Of a stretch of DNA of 64,000 bases, positions 51,450 through 59,790 are shown one piece after another. The notes beneath the pieces were generated by a model. It saw nothing but the letters and a program-made list of their open reading frames with translations. It searched no databases and was not told the origin of the DNA. Position 1 is the stretch's first letter, and every line of letters begins with the position of its first letter. This DNA comes from Quatrionicoccus australiensis (GTDB lineage Bacteria > Pseudomonadota > Gammaproteobacteria > Burkholderiales > Rhodocyclaceae). The stretch is taken from positions 1,965,001 through 2,029,000 of the forward strand of contig NZ_JAHBAH010000001.1 of NCBI RefSeq assembly GCF_020510425.1, in the 5' to 3' direction. The position numbers and the translations under genes were made by a program.

Positions 51450-52988
51450 ATGCACGCCGTACCCGACTATCTGGAAAAAGTTCTCAACGCACAGGTTTAC
51501 GACGTTGCGATTGAAACGCCGCTCGAACTGGCGACGAACCTTTCCATCCGCGTCGGCAACAAGATCCTGCTCAAGCGCGAAGACATGCAGCCGGTGTTTT
51601 CCTTCAAGCTGCGCGGCGCCTACAACAAGATCGCCAGCCTCTCGGCCGAGAAGATGAAGCGCGGCGTGATCTGCGCTTCGGCCGGCAACCACGCCCAGGG
51701 CGTGGCACTGTCGGCGGCAAAACTGGGTTGCCGGGCGGTGATCGTGATGCCGACCTCGACGCCGGCGATCAAGGTCGACGCGGTGCGCGCCCGCGGCGGC
51801 GAAGTCGTGCTGCATGGCGATTCCTTCGACGACTCCTACGCGCATGCACTGGAGCTGGAAAAATCCGAGAAGCTGACTTTCGTGCATCCTTTCGACGATC
51901 CGGAAGTGATCGCCGGCCAAGGCACTGTCGCCATGGAAATCCTGCGCCAGCACTCACGTCACAACGGACCGATCCACGCCGTGTTCTGCGCCATCGGCGG
52001 CGGCGGCCTGGCGGCCGGCGTTGCCGCCTACATCAAGCGCCTGCGTCCGGAAATCAAGGTGATCGGCGTCGAGACCTTCGACGCCGATGCGATGAAGCAG
52101 TCGATCGCCGCCGGCAAGCGCGTCCGCCTCGAGCAGGTTGGCCTGTTCTCCGACGGCACGGCGGTGAAATACGTTGGCGAGGAAACCTTCCGCCTGTGCA
52201 AGGAATACCTCGACGACATCATCCTGGTCGACACCGATGCAATCTGCGCCGCGATCAAGGATGTCTTCGAGGACACCCGCTCCATCGTCGAGCCGGCCGG
52301 TGCTCTGGCCGTCGCCGGCGCCAAGGAATACGCGCGCCAGCACAAGTTGAAGGACAAGAACCTGGTCGCCGTGACTTCCGGCGCCAACATGAATTTCGAC
52401 CGCCTGCGCTTCGTTGCCGAACGCGCCGAGGTCGGCGAGCGCCGCGAAGCCGTGCTCGCCGTGACGCTGCCGGAGAAGCCGGGCGCCTACAAGAAATTTC
52501 TCGGCCTGATCGGCAAGCGCAACGTCACCGAGTTCAACTACCGCTACCACACGGCCAGCGAGGCCCACGTTTTTGTCGGTATCCAGGTGGTCGACCGCCA
52601 CGAATCGGGCAAATTGGTCGAACAGCTGGTCAAGCACGGCTACCCGGCGCTCGACCTGACCGACGACGAGATGGCGAAGAATCACATTCGCCACATGGTC
52701 GGCGGACATGCGCCGCAGGTCTGTGAAAAAGGCATGCAGGAACTGGTTTACCGCTTCGAGTTCCCGGAAAAGCCGGGTGCCCTGATGAATTTCCTGACCC
52801 AGATGAGCGCCGGCTGGAACATCAGCCTGTTCCATTACCGCAATCACGGTGCCGACTACGGCCGCGTCCTCGTCGGCATACAGGTGCCGGCCGCCGAGAT
52901 GGACGAGTTCCGGAATTTCCTCAAGAACCTGGGCTACGCCCACTGGGACGAAAGCCAGAATCCGGCCTACAAGCTCTTTCTTGGCTAA
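51450..52988 (+). CDS. ilvA: Threonine ammonia-lyase, biosynthetic (threonine deaminase)
   Basis: A 512-residue PLP enzyme making 2-oxobutanoate from threonine, the first step towards isoleucine. PLP-binding K53 lies in FSFKLRGAYNK, with SAGNHAQGVALSA and the glycine loop IGGGGLAAG. Two regulatory ACT-like domains follow (about 325-405 and 420-510), as in the long isoleucine-inhibited form. ATG at 51450; a CAGGA site lies upstream. Confidence 0.97.
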   Translation: MHAVPDYLEKVLNAQVYDVAIETPLELATNLSIRVGNKILLKREDMQPVFSFKLRGAYNKIASLSAEKMKRGVICASAGNHAQGVALSAAKLGCRAVIVMPTSTPAIKVDAVRARGGEVVLHGDSFDDSYAHALELEKSEKLTFVHPFDDPEVIAGQGTVAMEILRQHSRHNGPIHAVFCAIGGGGLAAGVAAYIKRLRPEIKVIGVETFDADAMKQSIAAGKRVRLEQVGLFSDGTAVKYVGEETFRLCKEYLDDIILVDTDAICAAIKDVFEDTRSIVEPAGALAVAGAKEYARQHKLKDKNLVAVTSGANMNFDRLRFVAERAEVGERREAVLAVTLPEKPGAYKKFLGLIGKRNVTEFNYRYHTASEAHVFVGIQVVDRHESGKLVEQLVKHGYPALDLTDDEMAKNHIRHMVGGHAPQVCEKGMQELVYRFEFPEKPGALMNFLTQMSAGWNISLFHYRNHGADYGRVLVGIQVPAAEMDEFRNFLKNLGYAHWDESQNPAYKLFLG

Positions 52989-53008
52989 TCAAGATTTGTT
53001 ATAACGAA

Positions 53009-53036
53009 TTAACAATCCATTCTTTTACAGAATAAC
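53009..53036 (+). promoter_or_regulatory. AT-rich candidate promoter/activator region of the sulfur operon
   Basis: The 52989-53040 stretch is far more AT-rich than its surroundings. TTAACA (53009-53014) and AATAAC (53031-53036) with a 16-base spacer form a possible promoter. The AT-rich flank (TTGTTATAACGAATTAAC) could bind a CysB-type activator, but that is inference. TTTACAGAATAA here (53025-53036) also occurs upstream of the first livK-like gene (18689-18700). Confidence 0.35.
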
Positions 53037-53047
53037 CAGCCCTCCCT

Positions 53048-53088
53048 AAACTCCGGTCATCAAAATCATTCGATGACCGGAGTTTTTC
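53048..53088 (+). promoter_or_regulatory. Terminator-like leader hairpin sequestering the ribosome-binding site of the sulfate-binding protein gene
   Basis: A perfect 14-bp stem (53048-53061 with 53072-53085, arm AAACTCCGGTCATC) ends in a T-run at 53083-53087. The only Shine-Dalgarno-like sequence, GGAG at 53079-53082, lies inside the 3' arm, six bases before the ATG at 53089. The hairpin could end ilvA transcripts, attenuate the sulfur operon, and hide its ribosome-binding site. Confidence 0.75.
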
Positions 53089-54084
53089 ATGCGCAAATTT
53101 GCCCTTTCCGCGGCGTTGACCGCTACGCTGGCCATCGGCACAGCCTTTGCCCAGACCTCGCTGCTTAACGTCTCCTACGACCCGACGCGCGAGCTGTACA
53201 AGGATTTCAACGCCGCCTTCAGCAAGCACTGGCAGAGCAAGACCGGCCAGCAGGTCAATGTCCGCCAGTCGCACGGCGGCTCCGGCAAGCAGGCGATGGC
53301 GGTGCGCGACGGCCTCGACGCCGACGTCGTGACGCTCGCCCTGGCCTACGACATCGACGCCCTGGTCGAGCGCAAGCTGATTCCGGCCGACTGGCAGAAA
53401 CGCTTCCCGAACAATTCCTCGCCCTACACCTCGACCGTCGTCTTCCTCGTCCGCAAGGGCAACCCGAAGAACATCCGCGACTGGGGCGACCTCGCCAAAC
53501 CGGGCGTCGGCGTCATCACGCCGAATCCGAAGACCTCCGGCGGCGCGCGCTGGAACTACCTGGCGGCCTGGGCCTGGGCCCTCAAGCAGCCGGGCGGCAA
53601 CGAGCAGAAAGCCGGCGAATTCCTCGCCGCCGTGTTCAGGAACGTGCCGGTGCTCGACTCCGGCGCGCGCGGCTCGACCACGACCTTCGTCGAACGCGGC
53701 CTCGGCGACGTGCTGATCGCCTGGGAAAACGAGGCGCAGCTGGCGGTCAACGAGATCGGCCGCGACAAATTCGAGATCGTCGCCCCCAGCCTGTCCATCC
53801 TTGCCGAGCCGCCGGTCGCCGTCGTCGACAAGGTTGCCGAGAAGCACGGCACGCGCCTCACCGCGCAGGCCTATCTCGACTACCTCTATTCCGAGGAAGG
53901 CCAGAACATCGCCGCCAAGCACTATTACCGGCCGCGCGACGCCAAGGTCGCTGCCAAATACGCGGCGCAGTTCCCGAAACTGAAGCTGGTCACCATCGAC
54001 GACACCTTCGGCGGCTGGCAGAAGGCGCAGAAGGCGCACTTCGCCGACGGCGGCAGCTTCGACCGCATTTACCTGAAAAAGTAG
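53089..54084 (+). CDS. Sulfate ABC transporter periplasmic sulfate-binding protein
   Basis: A 331-residue protein of the Sbp/CysP family with a signal peptide (to about GTAFAQ, residue 23). The mature part begins with [20 protein letters not shown], and the family stretches [26 protein letters not shown] and [13 protein letters not shown] are present. It binds sulfate or thiosulfate for the CysTWA permease, which is not encoded in this window. It leads an operon with the EAL protein, cysK and a C-S lyase. Confidence 0.95.
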   Translation: MRKFALSAALTATLAIGTAFAQTSLLNVSYDPTRELYKDFNAAFSKHWQSKTGQQVNVRQSHGGSGKQAMAVRDGLDADVVTLALAYDIDALVERKLIPADWQKRFPNNSSPYTSTVVFLVRKGNPKNIRDWGDLAKPGVGVITPNPKTSGGARWNYLAAWAWALKQPGGNEQKAGEFLAAVFRNVPVLDSGARGSTTTFVERGLGDVLIAWENEAQLAVNEIGRDKFEIVAPSLSILAEPPVAVVDKVAEKHGTRLTAQAYLDYLYSEEGQNIAAKHYYRPRDAKVAAKYAAQFPKLKLVTIDDTFGGWQKAQKAHFADGGSFDRIYLKK

Positions 54085-54098
54085 GAAAGGAGCGCCGC

Positions 54099-54902
54099 AT
54101 GCCACTCAGCGAACTGGTCCGCTATTTCAATGCCGCCGACAGTGCCGGGCAGAGTACGCTTTACCCGGAGGGCAAGCGGGTCGCCGCCTGGCATGACGGC
54201 TTGCATCTCGCCTCGCGCTTTCAGCCCATCGTCGATCTGGCGCAGGAACGCATCGTCGGGCACCAGGCGACGCTCGCCGTGCGCAGCGAGGATGGCACGC
54301 CGCTCAGTCCGGAGACGGCCTACGAACGCTGCAGCAGCCCCGAGTCCATCGTCCATTTCGACCGCCTGTGCCGCACCCTGCATGCGCTCAACTTTCTCGC
54401 GCAGCAGCGCTACGCCGGCGGCTACCTGCAGCTCGCCATCCACCCGCGCCACCTGCTCGCCGTGCAAAGCCAGCACGGCCTGGTGTACGAAGCCATCCTC
54501 AAGCGCTGCGGCCTGGCGCCGGAAGACATCGTGCTCGACATCGATGCCGTCGGAATCGGCACGGACCAGCGCCTCGACACGGCACTCGCCAACTACCGCC
54601 GGCGCGGTTACCGCCTCGCCCTGCGCCAGACGGCGCTCGCCACCGATTTGCTGCAGCGCCTGCAACCGGCCATCGTGCGCCTGAATGAAATTGGCCCGCC
54701 CGACACGGTCGACCGCCCGGAACCGCTTTATTTCGAACTTTCCGGCATCGACAATACCGATACTCTGGTCGCGGCGCGCGCCGCCGGCATCCAGCTCGGC
54801 CAGGGCCGCCTGTTCGGCGAACCGGCGGCCGACTGCCGGCCAACCCACAACGAGCGCAGAGTCGCCTACAATTCGCAGATCCCAACCGGAGACCCCACAT
54901 GA
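54099..54902 (+). CDS. Degenerate EAL-domain protein (probably non-catalytic)
   Basis: A 267-residue cytoplasmic protein recognisable as an EAL fold by [15 protein letters not shown] (about 41-55) and [10 protein letters not shown] near the end. Catalytic positions are lost: the EAL glutamate is Q56 (GHQATLA), the N of the usual NxS strand is missing (LQLAIHP), the DDFG loop reads RQTA, and the KID lysine is arginine (VRLNEIG). It should not hydrolyse cyclic-di-GMP, but might bind it or a protein. AGGAAAGGAG precedes the ATG; its TGA overlaps the cysK ATG. Confidence 0.82.
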   Translation: MPLSELVRYFNAADSAGQSTLYPEGKRVAAWHDGLHLASRFQPIVDLAQERIVGHQATLAVRSEDGTPLSPETAYERCSSPESIVHFDRLCRTLHALNFLAQQRYAGGYLQLAIHPRHLLAVQSQHGLVYEAILKRCGLAPEDIVLDIDAVGIGTDQRLDTALANYRRRGYRLALRQTALATDLLQRLQPAIVRLNEIGPPDTVDRPEPLYFELSGIDNTDTLVAARAAGIQLGQGRLFGEPAADCRPTHNERRVAYNSQIPTGDPT

Positions 54903-55831
54903 AAATCGCCAACAACGTGACCGAGCTGGTCGGCAACACACCACTGGTTCGCCTCAACCGCGTCAGCGCCGGCTGTGGCGCGACGATTGCCGCCAAGCTC
55001 GAATTCTTCAATCCCGGCCACAGCGTCAAGGATCGCATCGCGGTCGCCATGCTCGACGCCGCCATCGCCGCCGGCAAGATCGGTCCCGATACCGTCGTCC
55101 TCGAACCGACCTCCGGCAACACCGGCATCGGGCTGGCCATGGTCTGCGCCGCACGCGGCATCAAGGCCGCCTTCGTGATGCCGGAAACGATGAGCCGCGA
55201 ACGCAAGCTGCTGTTGAAGGCCTACGGCGCCGAACTGATCCTGACCCCGGGCCCCGAAGGCATGGGCGGCGCGATCGCCAAGGCTGCGGCACTGGCCGCC
55301 GCCGATACGAAATATTTCGTGCCGCAGCAATTTGAAAACCCGGCCAATCCGGAAGTTCACCGCCACACGACAGCCGAGGAAATCTGGCGCGACACCGACG
55401 GCCAGGTCGACATTTTCGTCGCCGGCGTCGGCACCGGCGGCACCGTCACCGGCGTCGGCGAAGTGCTCAAGGCGAAGAAGCCGGGCGTCAAGATCGTCGC
55501 CGTCGAACCGGATTCCTCGCCGGTGCTTTCCGGCGGCGCCAAGGGCCCGCACCCGATCCAGGGCATCGGCGCCGGCTTCGTGCCGGGCGTGCTCAATACC
55601 GGCGTCTACGACGAGGTCATCCGCGTCAAGAACGAAGACGCCTTCAGCACGGCGCGCCAGATGGCGACCGAAGAAGGCCTGCTCGTCGGCATTTCTTCCG
55701 GCGCCGCGACCTGGGCCGCGCTCGAACTCGCCAAGCGCCCGGAAAACGCCGGCAAACTGATCGTCGTGATCATTCCCTCGTTCGGCGAACGCTACCTGTC
55801 GACCCCGCTCTACCAGCACCTCGAGGTTTGA
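54899..55831 (+). CDS. cysK: Cysteine synthase (O-acetylserine sulfhydrylase)
   Basis: A 310-residue PLP enzyme joining O-acetylserine and sulfide to cysteine. PLP-binding K44 is in [13 protein letters not shown]; the substrate loop [10 protein letters not shown] is near residue 72, and the glycine loop [13 protein letters not shown] near 177. CysK is favoured over CysM by similarity, though the two are hard to separate by eye. Coupled to the EAL gene upstream (ATGA) and the lyase gene downstream (TTGA). Confidence 0.95.
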   Translation: MKIANNVTELVGNTPLVRLNRVSAGCGATIAAKLEFFNPGHSVKDRIAVAMLDAAIAAGKIGPDTVVLEPTSGNTGIGLAMVCAARGIKAAFVMPETMSRERKLLLKAYGAELILTPGPEGMGGAIAKAAALAAADTKYFVPQQFENPANPEVHRHTTAEEIWRDTDGQVDIFVAGVGTGGTVTGVGEVLKAKKPGVKIVAVEPDSSPVLSGGAKGPHPIQGIGAGFVPGVLNTGVYDEVIRVKNEDAFSTARQMATEEGLLVGISSGAATWAALELAKRPENAGKLIVVIIPSFGERYLSTPLYQHLEV

Positions 55832-56955
55832 GCATTTTCGACACGCCGCTCGACCGGCGTGCTTCCGACTCCATCAAGTGGAGCAAGTACGCCGGGCGCG
55901 ATGTCCTGCCGCTGTGGGTGGCGGACATGGACTTTGCCGCGCCGCCGGCCGTCCTTGAGCGCCTGCAGCAACGCCTGAGCCACGGCGTCTTCGGCTATGG
56001 CGGCGCCTGGCCGTCGCTGACCGACGCCGTACTCGCCCACCTTGAGGACGAGTATCAGTGGCGGGTCGAGCCGGAATGGCTGGTCTGGCTGCCCGGCCTG
56101 GTCAGCGGCCTGAACGTCGCCTGCCGCGCGGTCGACGGCGACGTGCTGACGGCGACGCCGATCTATCCGCCTTTCCTGTCGGCACCGCATTTCTCCGGCC
56201 GCGCCCTGCACCGGGTCGAACTGGCGTGCCCGGACGGCCATTGGCAGTGGGACAAAAATGCCCTTTTTGCCGCGTCGACCGCCAGCCGGCTATTCCTGCT
56301 CTGCCATCCGCATAATCCGGTCGGGCGTTGCTGGTGTCGCGACGAACTGCTCGAGCTCGCCGCCTTCGCGGCCGCGCGCGACCTGATCGTCTGCTCCGAC
56401 GAGATCCATTGCGGCCTGATCCTCGACGCCGACAAGCGCCACATCCCGTTCGCCAGCCTGTCGCCGGATGCGGCGCAGCGCAGCATCACGCTGCTGGCGC
56501 CATCGAAGACCTTCAACATCCCCGGCCTCGGTTGCGCCTTCGCCGTCATTCCCGATCCCGGCCTGCGCCGGCGTTTCGAACGGGCCATGAACGGCATCGT
56601 GCCGCACGTCAATGTGCTCGGCCTGGCCGCCTGCGAAGCGGCTTATCGCGACTGCACCGACTGGCACCGCGAACTGGTCGCCTACCTGGCCGGCAACCGC
56701 GACCGCGTGGAAGCAGCGGTCAACGCGCTGCCGGGAGCCAAAATGAGTCATGTCGAAGCAACCTACCTGGCCTGGATCGATGTCCGCGAACTCGGGCTGG
56801 CCAAGCCGGCCGCCCATTTCGAAGCACACGGCCTCGGCCTCTCGGACGGTGCCGACTTCGGCGCGCCGGGCTGGCTGCGCCTCAATTTCGGCTGCACCCG
56901 GGCGACGCTGGACGAAGCGCTCAGCCGTTTCAGCAAAGCCTGCCAAACCACATGA
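55828..56955 (+). CDS. PatB/MalY family PLP-dependent C-S beta-lyase
   Basis: A 375-residue class I/II aminotransferase-fold enzyme of the MalY/PatB type. It opens [16 protein letters not shown], has [25 protein letters not shown] and PLP-lysine K227 in [12 protein letters not shown]. Expected reaction: beta-elimination of cystathionine or cysteine conjugates to give a thiol, pyruvate and ammonia. It starts with TTG overlapping the cysK stop, so its expression depends on cysK translation. Confidence 0.92.
   Translation: MSIFDTPLDRRASDSIKWSKYAGRDVLPLWVADMDFAAPPAVLERLQQRLSHGVFGYGGAWPSLTDAVLAHLEDEYQWRVEPEWLVWLPGLVSGLNVACRAVDGDVLTATPIYPPFLSAPHFSGRALHRVELACPDGHWQWDKNALFAASTASRLFLLCHPHNPVGRCWCRDELLELAAFAAARDLIVCSDEIHCGLILDADKRHIPFASLSPDAAQRSITLLAPSKTFNIPGLGCAFAVIPDPGLRRRFERAMNGIVPHVNVLGLAACEAAYRDCTDWHRELVAYLAGNRDRVEAAVNALPGAKMSHVEATYLAWIDVRELGLAKPAAHFEAHGLGLSDGADFGAPGWLRLNFGCTRATLDEALSRFSKACQTT
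56253..56286 (+). repeat. Copy D of the dispersed element, inside the lyase gene
   Basis: ACAAAAATGCCCTTTTTGCC followed by GCGTCGACCGCC matches the A-run, T-run and core order of copies A to C, but lies within coding sequence (around residues 142-153). It could be chance or an element absorbed by the gene. Confidence 0.3.
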
Positions 56956-57239
56956 ATCCCTACCTGCTCGCCGTTCTCGCCCTGCTTCTCGCCGCCATCG
57001 CCCAGACCAGCGCCGCCTGGATCGCCGCCGAATCGTTTTGGCGCAAAGGGCAGGGCAGCGGCTCGCGCCGTTCCTGGCTGGCGCTGACCCTTGCCGCCGG
57101 ACTGCTCGCCCTGCACTCCGGCTACACACTCGAACTGGCCCTGCGTACCGGCCTTTACGATCTGCGCCAGGCCATTCTGGCGGCCCTGATCGGCCTGCTC
57201 TTTGCGCTCGGCATCTACGGTCTCAGGCGGCAGGCCTGA
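56952..57239 (+). CDS. Small three-helix membrane protein, unrecognised
   Basis: A 95-residue hydrophobic protein with three predicted membrane segments (about 3-23, 44-62, 72-90) joined by short charged loops (RKGQGSGSRRS). No family is recognised. The ATG overlaps the stop of the lyase gene, making it the last member of the sulfur operon. Its 3' end overlaps the 5-FCL gene on the other strand by 17 bases. Confidence 0.7.
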   Translation: MNPYLLAVLALLLAAIAQTSAAWIAAESFWRKGQGSGSRRSWLALTLAAGLLALHSGYTLELALRTGLYDLRQAILAALIGLLFALGIYGLRRQA

Positions 57240-57801
57240 AGGCGCCCGCCTCGGTGACAATCCAGTCCAGCCGCTGATCGTGGCTTTCCGGCCGGATGCT
57301 GTCCAGGCGGTTGATCTCGAAGCCGACGCCGACCGCCAGCGGACGCGGCTCCAGCGCCGCCAGGGTGCGATCGAAATAGCCACCGCCGTAACCGAGGCGA
57401 TAGCCGGCCGCATCAAAACCGTTCAGGGGCAACAGGATCAGGTCGGGCACCAGGAAATCTCCGGCGACCGGCGTCGGAATGCCGTAGCGATCGGCGATCA
57501 GCTCGGCGCCCGGCAGCCAGTGACGAAAGGCGAGCGGCGTATCTGCGGCGACCACCACCGGCAAAGCCGCCTTGGCGCCCTGCGCCCCCCAGGCATCGAC
57601 CAACGCCCGCACATCCGGCTCATGCTTGATCGGCCAGCAGAAGGCGACCACGCGCGGACATGGCAGGCAGTCCAGCAGATGCGCCACGATGGCCGCCGAC
57701 AGCGCTGCATGCTGCACTTCGCCGAGCGCCGCCCGACGCGCCACCATCTCGCGCCGCATTGCCCGTCGCCAGGCCGTGTTATCCTCGATCAGCTCATTCA
57801 T
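57223..57801 (-). CDS. 5-formyltetrahydrofolate cyclo-ligase
   Basis: A 192-residue enzyme that converts 5-formyl-THF to 5,10-methenyl-THF with ATP. Conserved parts are RREMVARRAALGE near the start and the C-terminal signature LLPLNGFDAAGYRLGYGGGYFDR (about residues 125-147). It converges on the small membrane protein gene. Confidence 0.94.
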   Translation of the reverse strand: MNELIEDNTAWRRAMRREMVARRAALGEVQHAALSAAIVAHLLDCLPCPRVVAFCWPIKHEPDVRALVDAWGAQGAKAALPVVVAADTPLAFRHWLPGAELIADRYGIPTPVAGDFLVPDLILLPLNGFDAAGYRLGYGGGYFDRTLAALEPRPLAVGVGFEINRLDSIRPESHDQRLDWIVTEAGAFRPAA

Positions 57802-57822
57802 TAGTCAAATGTCAAATCCAGC

Positions 57823-59754
57823 ATGAAGTTTCACGTATTCGTATTAAGTCTAGCGGTTTCACTCCCGCTTGTAGCACAGGAAAGCAACGACTTTGCCTTT
57901 CTCGCCGCCCGTGACGCCTTCCGCAGCGGTGATCGCAACAAGCTGGAGCGGGCCAGCAGCCAGCTCGGCAACCATGAACTGGCCGCCTACGTCGAAAACT
58001 ACCGGCTGCGCATGTGGATGGACCAGGGCGACGCCGCCGGCATGCGCGCCTTCCTTGAGCGCAACGACAAGACTTATGTCGCCGAGAAGCTGCGCGCCGA
58101 CTGGATCCGCTGGCTGGGCAAACGCGCCAACTGGAGCGACGTCGATAGCGAATATCCCCGGCTGATCGCCCCCGAAGCGGATGTCACCTGTTACAGCCAG
58201 CAGGCCCGCCTCGCCCGCAATGACAAGGCCGTCCTCGACGAAGCAGAAAAACTCTGGCTGACCCAGATCGAGCCGCCCGAGCCCTGCCGGCCGGTGCTTG
58301 ACGCGCTGGTCGTCGCCCAGCGCATGGGCAGCGACGATGTCTGGGCGCGCGCCCGCCGCCAGCTGGAAGCAAACCGGCCAGTCTGGACGAAGACGACGCT
58401 GAACTACCTGCCGGACAACCAGTTGCCCGACAGCAAGACGCTGGACGCCGCCATCGCGAATCCGATGGGCTATCTGGTCCGCCAGCCGGGCAGTTGGTCA
58501 GCCAGCCGCAGCGGCCGCGAACTGGCGATTTTTGCCATCCAGCGCATCGCCACCAATGATCCGCGGGCCGCCGCCGACGAACTCGACAAGCTGAAGAGCC
58601 GCCTGCAGGATGGCGAAAAGCAGTGGGCCTGGGGCCAGATCGGCCTGCAAGCCGCCAAGAAGCACATGCCGGAAGCGGTCGCCTGGTACGAGAATGCCGG
58701 CAAGATTGCCCTGTCCGACGACGCCTACCAGTGGAAGGTGCGCGCCGCCTTGCGCGCCAGGGAATGGGGCATCGTCCACAACACCATACTCGCCATGCCG
58801 GCGGCACTCGCCGCCCAGCCCGAATGGATCTACTGGCTGGGCCGCGCCCACAAGGCGGGCGGCCGCACCACCGACGCCAACGCCCTGTTCGAGAAAATTG
58901 CCGGCCAGGCCAGTTTCTACGGCAATCTGGCCGACGAGGAACTCGGCCGCGCCATCACGCCGCCGCCCAAGGCCAAGGCAGCGACGGCCGAAGAACAGAA
59001 GGCGGCTCGCGACAACCCGGCAATCCGCCGCGCCATGGCTTTTTTCCGGCTCGACATGCGCACCGAGGCCGTCCGCGAGTGGAACTGGTCGCTGCGCGGC
59101 ATGGAAGACCGCGAACTGCTCGCCGCCGCCGACCTCGCCCGCCGCAACCAGATCTGGGACCGCGCCATCAACACGGCTGACCGGACCAAAAACGAACACG
59201 ATTACACGCTACGCTTTCTCGCGCCCTACGGCGAGCAGGTCCGCCCCGCCGCCCAGAACCAGTCGCTCGACGACGCCTGGGTCTATGGCCTGATGCGCCA
59301 GGAAAGCCGCTTCATCACCAGTGCCAAGTCGAGTGTCGGTGCATCCGGCCTGATGCAGCTGATGCCGGCCACCGCCAAATGGGTCGCCAAGAAGATCGGC
59401 CTGCGCGACTTCAGCCAGAGCCAGGTGCACGATGCCCAGACCAACGTCCTGCTCGGCACCAGCTACATGCGCCTGGTCATGGAAAATCTCGACAACCATC
59501 CGGTGCTCGCCTCGGCCGCGTATAACGCCGGTCCCGGCCGGGCCAAGAAATGGCGGGCCGATCAGGCGCTGGAAGGCGCCATTTACGCCGAGTCGATTCC
59601 CTTCAGCGAAACCCGTGACTACGTCAAGAAGGTCATGAGCAATGCCGTCTATTATTCGATATTATTCAACGGCAAGCCGGATTCACTGAAAGCCAGGCTG
59701 GGTATCGTCGGTCCGCGCAGCAACGACACCCCCAAAGATGCCGATTTGCCCTAA
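57823..59754 (+). CDS. Soluble lytic murein transglycosylase (Slt)
   Basis: A 643-residue exported transglycosylase: signal peptide (to about LPLVAQ), a long superhelical U-shaped domain (about 25-430), a linker domain, and a C-terminal SLT catalytic domain (about 470-600). Catalytic E494 is in GLMRQESRFITSAKSSVGA, followed by GLMQLMPATAKWV. It cleaves glycan strands to 1,6-anhydromuropeptides in the periplasm. Divergent from 5-FCL, 21 bases apart. Confidence 0.94.
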   Translation: MKFHVFVLSLAVSLPLVAQESNDFAFLAARDAFRSGDRNKLERASSQLGNHELAAYVENYRLRMWMDQGDAAGMRAFLERNDKTYVAEKLRADWIRWLGKRANWSDVDSEYPRLIAPEADVTCYSQQARLARNDKAVLDEAEKLWLTQIEPPEPCRPVLDALVVAQRMGSDDVWARARRQLEANRPVWTKTTLNYLPDNQLPDSKTLDAAIANPMGYLVRQPGSWSASRSGRELAIFAIQRIATNDPRAAADELDKLKSRLQDGEKQWAWGQIGLQAAKKHMPEAVAWYENAGKIALSDDAYQWKVRAALRAREWGIVHNTILAMPAALAAQPEWIYWLGRAHKAGGRTTDANALFEKIAGQASFYGNLADEELGRAITPPPKAKAATAEEQKAARDNPAIRRAMAFFRLDMRTEAVREWNWSLRGMEDRELLAAADLARRNQIWDRAINTADRTKNEHDYTLRFLAPYGEQVRPAAQNQSLDDAWVYGLMRQESRFITSAKSSVGASGLMQLMPATAKWVAKKIGLRDFSQSQVHDAQTNVLLGTSYMRLVMENLDNHPVLASAAYNAGPGRAKKWRADQALEGAIYAESIPFSETRDYVKKVMSNAVYYSILFNGKPDSLKARLGIVGPRSNDTPKDADLP

Positions 59755-59790
59755 AGTGCACCTTTATTTCGTCCAGCATGCGACCGCCCC

